Source of the DNA: Comamonadaceae bacterium
Lineage (GTDB): Bacteria > Pseudomonadota > Gammaproteobacteria > Burkholderiales > Burkholderiaceae_C
Reading direction: 5' to 3'
DNA length: 64,000 nucleotides
Assembly (NCBI GenBank): GCA_947455145.1
Contig: CANGME010000003.1
Span: 62,001-126,000, forward strand
Shown: positions 38,849 to 48,285 of the stretch, piece after piece
Numbering within the stretch: the first letter of the stretch is position 1
Layout: every line of letters begins with the position of its first letter
Notes under the pieces: model-generated
Told to the model about the DNA's origin: nothing
Databases searched by the model: none
The model's input: only the letters and a program-made list of their open reading frames with translations
Program-made: the position numbers and the translations under genes

Positions 38849-39709
38849 ATGCAACGATATACGGCGCTTACTCGAAGCTCTTTTCTGCTTTTGGCCATGA
38901 GCGCCGTCATCAGCTTGTGTGCGGGCTGCGTGTTCAATGAAAAGGCCAGCACCTCGCTGCATCAATCCGGCTTGCACGCTCCAGAGAAGAAGCACATTGC
39001 CAGACAACTGATTTCAGCCGCAGAAAACTCTTCGCTCGAATGGCAGCAACAGTATTCGTTCATCAAGTACAACGTCGAGGGCAACGAGCAGGAAAACCGG
39101 GGCTACACTGCGGGCATCATCGGCTTTACCTCACGCACGCACGACATGCTGGCCTTGGTCGAAAAGTACCAACAGATGGCACCGGGCAATGTTTTGGCAC
39201 GCTTCTTACCGGCTTTGAAGAAGGTGGATGGCACCTCATCCACTGAGGGACTGGGGCCTGAATTTGAAGCCGCTTGGGTGCAGGCAGCGCAAGACCCGAA
39301 GTTTCAACAAGCCCAGGAATTTGAATGCGACCGGATCTACTTTAATCCAGCTGTCACCCAAGCCATGGCCGATGGGCTGCGTGAGCTGGGGCAGTTCGCC
39401 TACTTTGACGCCATCGTTATGCACGGGCCTGGAGATGATGCGAACAGCTTCGACAACATCCGCGCTGCGGCTCTCAAGCGTGCAAAACCACCATCACAAG
39501 GGGGCAACGAGACGGCCTATTTACACGCCTTTCTGGATGCACGAAAAGCTGCAATGAGAAACGAAATAAGCCATCAAAACACTTCTCGAGTAGATGGCAT
39601 ACAGCGGAAATATTTAGTCGCGGGAAATTTTTCACTCAAGCTTCCGCTGGTCTTCAAAGTTAACGATACGCCTTTTGAAATTCGGACTATGCAATCTGCA
39701 AGGCTTTAA
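38849..39709 (+). CDS. GH46-family chitosanase, predicted lipoprotein
   Basis: 286-residue glycosyl hydrolase family 46 protein. The signal peptide from ATG 38849 (MQRYTALTRSSFLLLAMSAV) leads to a lipobox LCAG-Cys27, so it is probably anchored to a membrane; an upstream ATG at 38807 would give a longer leader. GH46 marks: the catalytic acid in ISAAENSSLEWQQQYSFI, ENRGYTAGIIGFTSRTHDML, GNVLARFLPALKKVDG, LGQFAYFDAIVMHGPG. The second catalytic carboxylate, an Asp in the DGRGYT loop of streptomycete enzymes, is here Glu-Asn before RGYT and the loop is about 5 residues longer. Substrate is chitosan or a related polymer. The stop abuts the start of the ABC gene. Confidence 0.88.
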   Translation: MQRYTALTRSSFLLLAMSAVISLCAGCVFNEKASTSLHQSGLHAPEKKHIARQLISAAENSSLEWQQQYSFIKYNVEGNEQENRGYTAGIIGFTSRTHDMLALVEKYQQMAPGNVLARFLPALKKVDGTSSTEGLGPEFEAAWVQAAQDPKFQQAQEFECDRIYFNPAVTQAMADGLRELGQFAYFDAIVMHGPGDDANSFDNIRAAALKRAKPPSQGGNETAYLHAFLDARKAAMRNEISHQNTSRVDGIQRKYLVAGNFSLKLPLVFKVNDTPFEIRTMQSARL

Positions 39710-40738
39710 GTGGCTGCCACCCCCAGCCCAAAGTCTCTTAGTGGACTGAAACATTTTTTACGACCCTACCGAGCTCGAATTGCGCTGGCTTTGATGTTCT
39801 TGATCTTGGCGGCTGCGGCCACCTTGATGTTTCCGCTGGCGCTGCGTAGCTTGATTGACGGCGGCTTGATGCCGCAGGACAAAGGCGCTCAGGTGATGGC
39901 TTTACAGCAACACTTTGTCAGCCTGTTTGCCGTGGCGGCAGCGCTGGGGCTGTTTTCAGCGGTGCGCTTTTACTTGGTGAGTTGGCTGGGTGAGCGGGTA
40001 ACGGCAGACCTGCGCAACGCGGTTTATGCCCATGTGCTGCAACAAAGTCCTGAGTTTTTTGAGACCACGCAAACCGGCGAAGTGCTTTCGCGCCTGAGTG
40101 CGGACACCACGCTGGTGCAAACCGTGGTGGGCTCGTCGCTCTCCATGGGGCTGCGCAATGCGGTGATGGGCATCGGGGCGCTGGGCATGCTGGTGTGGCA
40201 CAACCCCTGGGTGATGTTGCAGGTACTGGGGGTGTTGGTGCTGGTGGTGATCCCTGCGGTATGGTTTGGCCGTCGGGTGCGCAGGCTCTCACGTGCCAGC
40301 CAAGACCGTCTGGCCGACTCCAGTGCGATTGCGGCAGAGGTTCTAAACGCCATCCCCGTGGTGCAGAGCTATACAGCAGAGGCGCGTGAGGCTGCACGTT
40401 TTGACGCATCAACCAACAATGCCTTTCAGACCGCTGTGCGTCGTGCGCGTGCCCGATCGGTCTTGGTGGCATTCATCATTATTGCCACCTCGGCTGCTCT
40501 TTTGTGGGGTCTGTATCAGGGTACGCAGGCGGTGGCGCGTGGCGACATCACGGCAGGGCATTTGGGACAAACCGTGCTCTACATCATCATCCTGGCAAGC
40601 GCGTTTGCGGTGCTGGGTGAGGTATACGGTGACTTGCTGCGCGCTGCTGGTGCCACCGAGCGGCTGATGGAGTTGCTGGCCAGTCGTTCACCCATTACTT
40701 CACCCTTGAATCCTCGTGTAGCCCCTATAGGCCATTAG
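39710..40738 (+). CDS. ABC exporter, membrane half (separated from its ATPase by an in-frame stop)
   Basis: 342 residues from a GTG that touches the preceding stop. It has six hydrophobic segments and the ABC exporter membrane-domain pattern: RSLIDGGLMPQDKG, FFETTQTGEVLSRLSADT, VRRLSRASQDRLADSSAIAAEVLNAIPVVQSYTAE. The frame runs on past the TAG at 40736-40738 into the ATPase domain without any shift, so this is one gene with a premature amber codon in the linker. The linker sequence (CCCTATAGGCCATTAGCAAG) looks like an inserted palindromic repeat. It may still work as two polypeptides. Confidence 0.8.
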   Translation: MAATPSPKSLSGLKHFLRPYRARIALALMFLILAAAATLMFPLALRSLIDGGLMPQDKGAQVMALQQHFVSLFAVAAALGLFSAVRFYLVSWLGERVTADLRNAVYAHVLQQSPEFFETTQTGEVLSRLSADTTLVQTVVGSSLSMGLRNAVMGIGALGMLVWHNPWVMLQVLGVLVLVVIPAVWFGRRVRRLSRASQDRLADSSAIAAEVLNAIPVVQSYTAEAREAARFDASTNNAFQTAVRRARARSVLVAFIIIATSAALLWGLYQGTQAVARGDITAGHLGQTVLYIIILASAFAVLGEVYGDLLRAAGATERLMELLASRSPITSPLNPRVAPIGH

Positions 40739-40822
40739 CAAGTAGCTATTAATTTTGAAGCACTCACATTTCACTACCCCTCTCGCCCCCTGCAAGCCGC
40801 TATACAGAGTTTCAGTCTGGCC

Positions 40823-41473
40823 GTGGCCCAGGGTGAGACCGTGGCTTTGGTTGGAGCCAGTGGTGCGGGCAAAACTACGGTCTTTCAGTTATTGCTGCGG
40901 TTTTACGACCCCACGGCGGGTCAAATTTTGCTGGGCGATGTGCCCATCAGGGAGTTGTCGTTGCACGACTTGCGCGCGCACATAGGCATCGTGCCGCAAG
41001 ACGCGGTTATTTTCTCCAGCAGCGCCTTAGAGAACATTCGCTACGGCAACCCGCAGGCCAGTGACGCTCAGGTGCACGCCGCAGCGCAAGCGGCTTTTGC
41101 ACATGAATTCATCACAGCACTGCCTGAAGGTTACGACACATTTTTGGGTGAGCGTGGAGTGCGCCTGAGTGGTGGCCAGCGCCAGCGTATGGCGATTGCA
41201 CGCGCTATTTTGAAAAACCCGCCTTTGCTCTTGCTGGACGAGGCCACCAGCGCCCTGGACGCCGAGAGCGAGCGCATGGTTCAGGCCGCGCTGGAGTCGG
41301 CTATGCGCGACCGCACCACCCTCGTCATTGCGCACCGACTGGCAACAGTGCAAAAGGCGGATCGCATTGTGGTGCTAGACCATGGACGCATCGTTGAACA
41401 AGGCACACACGACGCCTTGCTAAAAATGAACGGTTCTTACGCCCGTTTAGCCGCATTGCAGTTCACTGCTTGA
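40823..41473 (+). CDS. ABC exporter, ATPase half
   Basis: 216 residues in the same frame as the membrane half. Walker [12 protein letters not shown]-loop IVPQDAVIF, signature [14 protein letters not shown], Walker [13 protein letters not shown] and the switch [15 protein letters not shown] are all intact. The region just after the amber codon ([14 protein letters not shown]) belongs to the ATPase domain but has no ATG; a GTG at 40823 is the first listed start and would lose the first strand. In intact homologues the two halves form one half-transporter of roughly 590 residues, usually a lipid or drug exporter. Confidence 0.8.
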   Translation: MAQGETVALVGASGAGKTTVFQLLLRFYDPTAGQILLGDVPIRELSLHDLRAHIGIVPQDAVIFSSSALENIRYGNPQASDAQVHAAAQAAFAHEFITALPEGYDTFLGERGVRLSGGQRQRMAIARAILKNPPLLLLDEATSALDAESERMVQAALESAMRDRTTLVIAHRLATVQKADRIVVLDHGRIVEQGTHDALLKMNGSYARLAALQFTA

Positions 41474-41588
41474 GTTGAAGCGGTAGTCTGACCGGTTAAA
41501 ACAATCCTTTTCCCGTTCTAACAACTCACACCTTGCACTTAAGCTGTCCTCTAGTTACCCAGCTGGCTTTAATACGAGGATCTAGCCC

Positions 41589-42545
41589 ATGAAACCCGCA
41601 CTGAGTGAAATTGACGAACGCACCAACCTGACAGCCACTAATAAATTTGAATTATTACTGTTTCGACTGGGAGAGTCCGGCAGCGGTACGAACCGCGAGT
41701 TGTTCGGAATCAACGTCTTCAAAATTCGAGAGATTTTGGTCATGCCGCCCATCACCGAGATGGCGAATTCATCTCCAAACGTCATGGGGGTTGCTAACAT
41801 CCGGGGACAGATCATTCCTGTAATTAACTTGGCGTCGGTCGTGGGCTGCAAACCCACCAATGGACTATCGATCTTGCTAGTAACTGAATTTGCACGTACA
41901 ACCCAGGCTTTTGCGGTGGAAGAGGTCAACGAGATAGTGCGCCTCGATTGGAGACAAGTGCTCTCTGCCGACGGTCAAGGGGGTGGCCTGGTGACTAGTA
42001 TTGCCCGCTTGGATGGGGACAAGGCAGACACTCGTCTGGCTCAGGTGCTAGACGTGGAACAAATCTTGCGCAATGTGATGCCACAAGACAAATCGATAGA
42101 TGAGTTCAAAACCACCGGCCCCCAAATAACCCTACCCCCTGGCACAGTTATCCTGGCAGCAGATGACTCGGCCACAGCCCGTTCGTTGATTGAGCAAGGG
42201 CTCACAGCCATGGGCCTACCTTACATCATGACAAAAACGGGAAAGGAAGCTTGGGATCGGTTGATATCCCTCTCGGACATCGCCGTGAATGAGGGCAAGA
42301 CCGCGCAAGACAAAGTTGCGCTGGTGCTGACCGATTTGGAAATGCCGGAGATGGACGGCTTCACCCTGACGCGCAACGTCAAAGGGGATCAGCGATTCCG
42401 CAACATTCCGGTGGTCATTCACTCCTCGCTCACCGGGTCGGCCAACGAAGACCATGTGACCAGCGCAGGGGCTGATGCATATATCGCCAAATTTAAAGCC
42501 GAAGAGTTGGCCCAGACCTTAAGATCGGTCCTATCACTTCATTGA
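41589..42545 (+). CDS. cheV: Chemotaxis protein CheV
   Basis: 318 residues with an N-terminal CheW-like domain (FELLLFRLG, FGINVFKIREIL, GVANIRGQIIPVINL, residues ~18-165) and a C-terminal receiver domain (VILAADDSATARSL; phosphorylated Asp in LVLTDLEMPEMDGFTL near residue 250; the Lys in AKFKAEEL). CheV couples receptors to CheA and can be tuned by phosphorylation. GAGG lies upstream of the ATG. No other chemotaxis gene is nearby. Confidence 0.94.
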   Translation: MKPALSEIDERTNLTATNKFELLLFRLGESGSGTNRELFGINVFKIREILVMPPITEMANSSPNVMGVANIRGQIIPVINLASVVGCKPTNGLSILLVTEFARTTQAFAVEEVNEIVRLDWRQVLSADGQGGGLVTSIARLDGDKADTRLAQVLDVEQILRNVMPQDKSIDEFKTTGPQITLPPGTVILAADDSATARSLIEQGLTAMGLPYIMTKTGKEAWDRLISLSDIAVNEGKTAQDKVALVLTDLEMPEMDGFTLTRNVKGDQRFRNIPVVIHSSLTGSANEDHVTSAGADAYIAKFKAEELAQTLRSVLSLH

Positions 42546-42564
42546 GTTTTGACGGAGGGTCGCC

Positions 42565-43860
42565 ATGGACATCAACAGCTCACCACCAACCGGTGCGCCC
42601 TCCTACCTAGACCCCGCGCACTTCGGCCCTTGGGGCATTTACCTGCAACAGGTGGAGCGGGTGCGGCCCTACCTGGGAGAGTTGGAGCGCTGGATAGAGA
42701 CGTTAAGACGACCCCGGCGCATCTTGATTGTGGATGTGCCGATTCATATGGACGACGGGCGCATTGCGCACTTTGAGGGCTATCGTGTTCAGCACAACAC
42801 CTCGCGCGGCCCAGGCAAAGGAGGCGTGCGTTTTCATCAGGACGTTACGCTGTCGGAAGTGATGGCGCTGTCGGCCTGGATGTCGGTCAAGAACGCGGCG
42901 GTTAACGTGCCGTTTGGTGGTGCCAAAGGTGGTGTGCGTGTGGACCCCAAAACCCTATCGCGCAACGAGCTCGAACGCCTGACGAGACGCTACACCAGCG
43001 AAATCGGCATCATCATCGGCCCAAATAAAGACATCCCCGCGCCCGACGTCAACACCAACGAGCAGGTGATGGCCTGGATGATGGACACCTACGCCATGAA
43101 CGAAGGATCCAACGCCACCGGTGTCGTGACAGGCAAGCCCGTGGATCTTGGCGGATCGCTAGGACGACGTGAGGCTACGGGGCGCGGTGTGTTCACCGTC
43201 GGGCAAGCGGCTGCGCGGCATATCGGCATGGACGTGAGCAAGTCGCGCGTGGCTGTACAGGGTTTTGGCAACGTAGGCAGCGTCTCGGCCAAGCTATTTG
43301 CGCTGGCTGGTGCCCGTGTGGTGGCGGTTCAAGACCACCAGCACACCATTTATGCCGAAGCGGGGCTGGATATCCCCGCCCTGATGGCCCATGCGGTGCG
43401 GGGCGACGCTTTGAACGACTTCCCGGGTGCTCAAGTGCTAGGCCAAGACCAGTTTTGGGACGTGGACTGCGACATCATGATCCCCGCCGCGCTAGAGCAG
43501 CAGATCACCGCCACCAATGCCGCACGCATCAAGGCGCGCATGATCATCGAGGGGGCCAACGGCCCGACCACACCAGAAGCCGACGACATCTTGCAAGCCC
43601 GCAATGTGCTGGTCGTGCCCGATGTGATTGCCAATGCAGGCGGCGTGACGGTGAGCTACTTCGAGTGGGTGCAAGATTTCTCCAGCTTCTTCTGGAGCGA
43701 GGACGAGATCAACGCCCGGCTGGTGCGCATCATGCAAGAGGCGTTTGCTGTGATCTGGCAAGTTGCGCAGGACAAACAGGTAAGTTTGCGCACGGCGACC
43801 TTTATCGTGGGCTGCACCCGCATCTTGCATGCGCGGGATTTGCGCGGGCTATATCCTTGA
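42565..43860 (+). CDS. gdhA: Glutamate dehydrogenase (Glu/Leu/Phe/Val family)
   Basis: 431-residue enzyme interconverting glutamate and 2-oxoglutarate plus ammonia. Substrate domain: [20 protein letters not shown] and catalytic lysine region [13 protein letters not shown]; nucleotide domain: [29 protein letters not shown], with an acid-free loop end. The terminal block [15 protein letters not shown] and [21 protein letters not shown] are hexameric-GDH marks. GGAGG precedes the ATG at 42565. Its 3' end faces the DUF1178 gene 16 bp away. Confidence 0.93.
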   Translation: MDINSSPPTGAPSYLDPAHFGPWGIYLQQVERVRPYLGELERWIETLRRPRRILIVDVPIHMDDGRIAHFEGYRVQHNTSRGPGKGGVRFHQDVTLSEVMALSAWMSVKNAAVNVPFGGAKGGVRVDPKTLSRNELERLTRRYTSEIGIIIGPNKDIPAPDVNTNEQVMAWMMDTYAMNEGSNATGVVTGKPVDLGGSLGRREATGRGVFTVGQAAARHIGMDVSKSRVAVQGFGNVGSVSAKLFALAGARVVAVQDHQHTIYAEAGLDIPALMAHAVRGDALNDFPGAQVLGQDQFWDVDCDIMIPAALEQQITATNAARIKARMIIEGANGPTTPEADDILQARNVLVVPDVIANAGGVTVSYFEWVQDFSSFFWSEDEINARLVRIMQEAFAVIWQVAQDKQVSLRTATFIVGCTRILHARDLRGLYP

Positions 43861-43876
43861 GCCTTGGGCTTCCCCG

Positions 43877-44350
43877 CTATTGCAGCGGCTCTTTCAACGC
43901 CTCTGGCAAGACCATAGGCAGCACGGTGATGCCCTCTTCGATCAAATCCCGCGTTTGCTCTGGCGTCGCCTGGCCCCGGATGCCGCGCTCTGGCACTTCA
44001 CCGTAATGAATTTTGCGTGCCTCCTCGGCGAACTTGGGTCCCACGTCATCGGTCTCGGCCATGATGCGCCTGGCTACTTTAAGCCAGGCGGCTTGGAGCT
44101 CGTGCTCCACGGAAGGGGAGATCACTTCGTTCGACGGTGGGGTGTCAGATTGCGTGGTTTTTTCAGCGTCAGCGGGGCGGGTGGCACCCAGGTTCAGGCG
44201 CGGGGCGCTGAGCATTTTGATGATGGTGCTGTCGTTGCACATCGGGCAGGTCAAGAGGCCTGCGCTGCACTGCTGTGTAAAGTCTTCTTCAGACGCGAAC
44301 CAGCCTTCAAACACATGCTGACGCGAACACTGGAGGTCGAGGACTTTCAT
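43877..44350 (-). CDS. DUF1178 family protein
   Basis: 157 residues, typical of this conserved proteobacterial family of unknown function: VLDLQCSRQHVFEGWFASEEDF with a pair CPMC shortly after (a zinc-ribbon-like element), and the C-terminal RRIMAETDDVGPKFAEEARKIHYGE and RGIRGQATPEQTRDLIEEGI. It is the last gene of the minus-strand nuo-containing series, 7 bases after the NUDIX gene. Confidence 0.92.
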   Translation of the reverse strand: MKVLDLQCSRQHVFEGWFASEEDFTQQCSAGLLTCPMCNDSTIIKMLSAPRLNLGATRPADAEKTTQSDTPPSNEVISPSVEHELQAAWLKVARRIMAETDDVGPKFAEEARKIHYGEVPERGIRGQATPEQTRDLIEEGITVLPMVLPEALKEPLQ

Positions 44351-44357
44351 GGCGTGA

Positions 44358-44975
44358 TTATCGACCTACTGGCGAATCAGGGCTTTGCCATCTCAAGTCC
44401 CAAGCGCCTGAGAGCACGTTTTGTAGCCACAGTGCACCGGTCAAGGTTTTGGCATCGGTGACGCGACCCTCGCGGCACGCCGATAAAAGATCGTTCGGCG
44501 TGGTGGTGAAGACGTCGAGAAATTCACCCGCGTCAAGATGGCGATCACCCAGGCGCAAACCGCGTGCAAACCAAATCTCAATGAACTCGGTGGAGTAGGA
44601 GATCACGGGGTGCAAGACACCAGCGCATGCCCACTCAGTGGCGGTGTAGCCGGTTTCTTCCTTTAATTCGCGCTGGGCGCAGGCCAGCGTGTCTTCTCCG
44701 GGGTCGAGCTTGCCAGCGGGAAACTCGATCATTACCTGCCCCACCGGGTAGCGGAACTGGCGCTCCAGCACGACTTGCAAACCCACCGCGGGATCGTCTA
44801 ACAGGGGAATGATCATCACCGCGCCGGGGTGGATGATGTATTCGCGTATTGCCTCGCCGCCGTCGGGCAATTGCACGGTATCACGGTAGGCGTGAAGGAA
44901 ATGACCTTTGAGGATTTCTTCGCTGTGAAGTTGCACTTCACGCAGGTGCTGATCGGGCACGATTGGACTGGCCAT
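44358..44975 (-). CDS. NUDIX hydrolase, ADP-ribose pyrophosphatase-like
   Basis: 205 residues. The Nudix box is complete: GKLDPGE, then REL, KEETGY. The preceding sequence VVLERQFRYPVGQVMIEFPAG is typical of ADP-ribose pyrophosphatases, which clear toxic ADP-ribose from NAD turnover. The ATG at 44975 overlaps the stop of the DUF2818 gene (TGATG), so it is translated by coupling; the longer frame to 45104 is inside that gene. Confidence 0.9.
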   Translation of the reverse strand: MASPIVPDQHLREVQLHSEEILKGHFLHAYRDTVQLPDGGEAIREYIIHPGAVMIIPLLDDPAVGLQVVLERQFRYPVGQVMIEFPAGKLDPGEDTLACAQRELKEETGYTATEWACAGVLHPVISYSTEFIEIWFARGLRLGDRHLDAGEFLDVFTTTPNDLLSACREGRVTDAKTLTGALWLQNVLSGAWDLRWQSPDSPVGR

Positions 44976-45283
44976 CAGCGATTGTGTCTGACCAAATAAC
45001 GGTAAACAAAACCGGGAAAGGCCAGAGTGATGAAGAGCACGGCTGTGATGGCGTAGAACTCCCAGTTTTGCGGTGCTATCTGACCCGCACGTTGCTCCAG
45101 CCACAGTGCGATGCCACCCACTGCCAAATAAAACACGATGAGTTCGAGCAGGCGAACGCCGAGATTCTTGGGTTGCTTCAGGGCAATAACAAGCAACAGG
45201 CGCTGACTGGCAAACGGCAGGTTGGCCGCCACTAAGGCCAGCAACACAACGAGCCAGATTGCGCCTACCTGTGACATACCCAT
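44975..45283 (-). CDS. DUF2818 membrane protein
   Basis: 102-residue protein with three hydrophobic stretches (GAIWLVVLLALVAANLPF, LLELIVFYLAVGGIALWL and YAITAVLFITLAFPGF). It is a small family found after nuoN in Burkholderiales. The ATG at 45283 overlaps the nuoN stop (TGATG). The function is unknown; the constant link to nuoN suggests a role with complex I. Confidence 0.9.
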   Translation of the reverse strand: MGMSQVGAIWLVVLLALVAANLPFASQRLLLVIALKQPKNLGVRLLELIVFYLAVGGIALWLEQRAGQIAPQNWEFYAITAVLFITLAFPGFVYRYLVRHNR

Positions 45284-46770
45284 CAAGCCCCGAGCATGCT
45301 CACGATGGCTCGGGCACACAGTGCCATGAGTCCACCGGGCATCAGACCCAAGACCAAGATCAACGCGCCGTTGATGGTGAGCACCACGCGCACATCCGTC
45401 GGCGCGAACACCGTGCTGGCGGTGATGGGGGCGTCAAAGTACATGAGCTTGACCAAGCGCAGGTAGTAGAAGGCGCCGATCAAAGACATGATCACGGCGA
45501 ACACGGCCAAGCCAATGTGCAGCGCTTGGCCAGAAGCCACCAAGGCTTGCAGCACCGAGAGCTTGGCGTAAAAGCCGACCATGGGGGGAATGCCCGCCAG
45601 TGAGAACATGCAAATGGCCATGATGGCGGCATACAAGGGGCTGCGCTGGTTCAGGCCGGCAAAATCAGTGATCTCTTCACTCTCAAAGCCATCACGCGCC
45701 ATCAACAGGATGATGCCGAAGGTAGCCAGCGTGGTCAGTACATAGGTCACAACATAAAACATAGCCGAGCTGTAAGCGTTGGCCGTGGACAGGGTATTGC
45801 CGTTGATCACGCCAGACATCAGGCCCAGCAGCACAAAACCCATTTGCGAAATGGTGGAGAAGGCCAACATGCGCTTGAGGTTGGTCTGCATGAGGGCGGC
45901 CAAGTTGCCGACCAGCAGAGAGCCAATGGCCAACAGCATCAGCATTTGTTGCCAGTCAATGGCCAGGGGCAGCATGCCTTCGACCAGCAAGCGAATCACG
46001 ATGGCAAAGGCGGCCAGTTTGGGTGCGCCACCGATGAGCAAGGTCACCGCCGTGGGCGCGCCCTGGTACACGTCGGGGATCCACATGTGGAAGGGCACGA
46101 CGCCGAGTTTAAAGGCCAGACCGGCCACGATGAAGACCAGGCCAAACACCAGCACGTCATTGTTAACGCGGCCTGAGTTGATGGACTGCAGCACGGCATT
46201 GATGTCCAGCGAACCAGTGGCACCGTACATCATGGACATGCCATAGAGCAAGAAGCCCGAGGCCATAGCGCCAAGCACAAAGTATTTCATCGCGGCTTCG
46301 GTGGCCGTACCGTTGTCGCGGCGCAGTGCCACCAGCGCGTAGCTGGACAGCGTGAGCAACTCCAGGCCCATGTAGATGATGAGGAAGTTGTTGCCCGAGA
46401 TCATCACAAACATGCCCAGCAAGGCGAACATGCTGAGAGTGAACATCTCGCCACCGCGCAGCATGTCGCGGTCTGCCGCGTAGGGGCGACCATAGACCAG
46501 GGTGACCATCACGGCAATGGTGGCAAAGCACTTAAGCCAGTTGCCCATGGGGTCACTGATAACCATATTGGACACGCTGTACAGCGTAGCGCCCGAGCTG
46601 GCGTACATGGCCTGTAAGGCGGCCACAACACCCAGCGTGAGCAGGGTCAGCACATAGGTCAAGGTGCGCTGCGGGCTTTTGACACCAAGGTCTAGCAAGG
46701 TGATACAGCACGCCATGCCGAGCAGGATGATTTCCGGGTAAACGGCAATCCAGCTGAGTAGTTCAGTCAT
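45283..46770 (-). CDS. nuoN: NADH-quinone oxidoreductase subunit N
   Basis: 495-residue antiporter-like membrane subunit of complex I, about 14 spans. GLELLTLSSYALVALRRDNGTATEAAMKYFVLGA carries the conserved glutamate and lysine of the proton channel, and FKLGVVPFHMWIPDVYQGAP is family-wide. It is the last nuo gene and is coupled to the DUF2818 gene. Confidence 0.95.
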   Translation of the reverse strand: MTELLSWIAVYPEIILLGMACCITLLDLGVKSPQRTLTYVLTLLTLGVVAALQAMYASSGATLYSVSNMVISDPMGNWLKCFATIAVMVTLVYGRPYAADRDMLRGGEMFTLSMFALLGMFVMISGNNFLIIYMGLELLTLSSYALVALRRDNGTATEAAMKYFVLGAMASGFLLYGMSMMYGATGSLDINAVLQSINSGRVNNDVLVFGLVFIVAGLAFKLGVVPFHMWIPDVYQGAPTAVTLLIGGAPKLAAFAIVIRLLVEGMLPLAIDWQQMLMLLAIGSLLVGNLAALMQTNLKRMLAFSTISQMGFVLLGLMSGVINGNTLSTANAYSSAMFYVVTYVLTTLATFGIILLMARDGFESEEITDFAGLNQRSPLYAAIMAICMFSLAGIPPMVGFYAKLSVLQALVASGQALHIGLAVFAVIMSLIGAFYYLRLVKLMYFDAPITASTVFAPTDVRVVLTINGALILVLGLMPGGLMALCARAIVSMLGA

Positions 46771-46796
46771 TTGTTCAGTCTTTCAATCAGGCCGGA

Positions 46797-48272
46797 TCAG
46801 TTCAACTTGCTTTGTGCGACGTGCTTGAGCAGGTCAGCCACCGACGTGTCCATGACGTCGGTGAAAGGCTTGGGGTACAGGCCCATGACCATCACGGCAA
46901 TGGCCAGCAGGGCCAGCATGAGGAACTCGCGATTGTTGATGTCGGTGAGTTCTTTAACGTGCTCGTTGGCCACCGGGCCAAAGTAAACGCGTTTGAACAT
47001 CCACAGGGTGTAGGCCGCGCCAAAGATCAGCGCTGTCGAGGCGGCAAAACCGAGCCAGAAGTTGGCCTTGATCGCACCCAAAATCACCATCCACTCGCCG
47101 ACAAAACCCGCTGTGCCCGGCAAGCCGCAATTGGCCATAGCAAACAGCAAGGCAAAGGCAGTGAACTTGGGCATGGTGTTGACCACACCACCGTAGTCGG
47201 CAATCTCACGCGAGTGCACCCGGTCGTACAGCACACCAATGCACAAGAACATGGCCCCTGAGACAAAGCCGTGTGCAATCATCTGCACCAAGCCACCGGA
47301 CACACCCAGATCATTGAAGATAAAGAAGCCCAGCGTGACAAAACCCATGTGCGCCACTGACGAGTAGGCCACCAGTTTTTTCATATCCTGCTGCACCATG
47401 GCGACCAAGCCCACATAGATCACCGCCACAACGGACAGCGCAATCAAGAGCCAGGCCCACTCGCGTGCGGCGTCAGGTGCAATCGGCATGGAGAAACGCA
47501 AGAAGCCGTAAGCACCCAGCTTCAACATGATGGCCGCCAGCACGGCTGATCCGCCCGTGGGGGCTTCCACGTGCACATCAGGCAACCAGGTGTGCACCGG
47601 CCACATCGGCACCTTCACGGCAAAGGCCGAGAAGAAGGCAAAAAAGATAAAGGTTTGCTCAGTGCTGGTCAAAGGCATGCCATGCCATGTGGCAATGTCA
47701 AAACTACCGCCCGACTGGGTGTAGAGGTAGATCAGCGCGATCAACAAAAGCAGCGAGCCGAGCAGCGTGTAGAGGAAGAACTTGAACGCCGCGTAAATTT
47801 TGTTAGGCCCGCCCCAGATCCCGATGATCAGGTACATCGGGATCAGCGTGGCTTCAAAGAACACGTAGAACAGCAGGCCGTCCAGCGCACAAAACACACC
47901 GATCATCAGACCACTGAGGATCAGGAACGCGCCCATGTATTGGTTGACACGGTTTGTGATTGACTCCCAGCTAGCAATGATCACCACCACGTTGATGAAC
48001 GCAGTAAGCAGCACAAACCACAAAGAGATACCGTCCACGCCAAGGTGGTAGGCCACGTTCAGGCGGTCAATCCACGGCGCTTGCTCGACAAACTGCATGG
48101 CAGATGTGTCGAGTTTGAAACCGCTGTACAGCGGCAAAGTCACCAAGAAACTGAGCACCGCACCAATCAATGCGACCCAGCGCACTGTCTTGGCCTGCTC
48201 ATCACGGCCCAAGGCCAACAACGCCGCACCGAATGCTATCGGTGTCCAAATCGCCAAGCTCAACAAACCCAT
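46797..48272 (-). CDS. nuoM: NADH-quinone oxidoreductase subunit M
   Basis: 491-residue antiporter-like subunit. VDGISLWFVLLTAF, FFEATLIPMYLIIGIWGG (conserved Glu), FAVKVPMWPVHTWLPDVHVEAPTGGS and LPGTAGFVGEW are standard NuoM marks. Lies between nuoL and nuoN, 13 and 26 bases away. Confidence 0.95.
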   Translation of the reverse strand: MGLLSLAIWTPIAFGAALLALGRDEQAKTVRWVALIGAVLSFLVTLPLYSGFKLDTSAMQFVEQAPWIDRLNVAYHLGVDGISLWFVLLTAFINVVVIIASWESITNRVNQYMGAFLILSGLMIGVFCALDGLLFYVFFEATLIPMYLIIGIWGGPNKIYAAFKFFLYTLLGSLLLLIALIYLYTQSGGSFDIATWHGMPLTSTEQTFIFFAFFSAFAVKVPMWPVHTWLPDVHVEAPTGGSAVLAAIMLKLGAYGFLRFSMPIAPDAAREWAWLLIALSVVAVIYVGLVAMVQQDMKKLVAYSSVAHMGFVTLGFFIFNDLGVSGGLVQMIAHGFVSGAMFLCIGVLYDRVHSREIADYGGVVNTMPKFTAFALLFAMANCGLPGTAGFVGEWMVILGAIKANFWLGFAASTALIFGAAYTLWMFKRVYFGPVANEHVKELTDINNREFLMLALLAIAVMVMGLYPKPFTDVMDTSVADLLKHVAQSKLN

Positions 48273-48285
48273 CTTGTTCTTCTCC

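Noticed and set aside
40736-40738. TAG read as an amino acid (pyrrolysine) or programmed readthrough
   Set aside because: Nothing in the window suggests a recoding system, and the linker has no conserved role; disruption or split is simpler.
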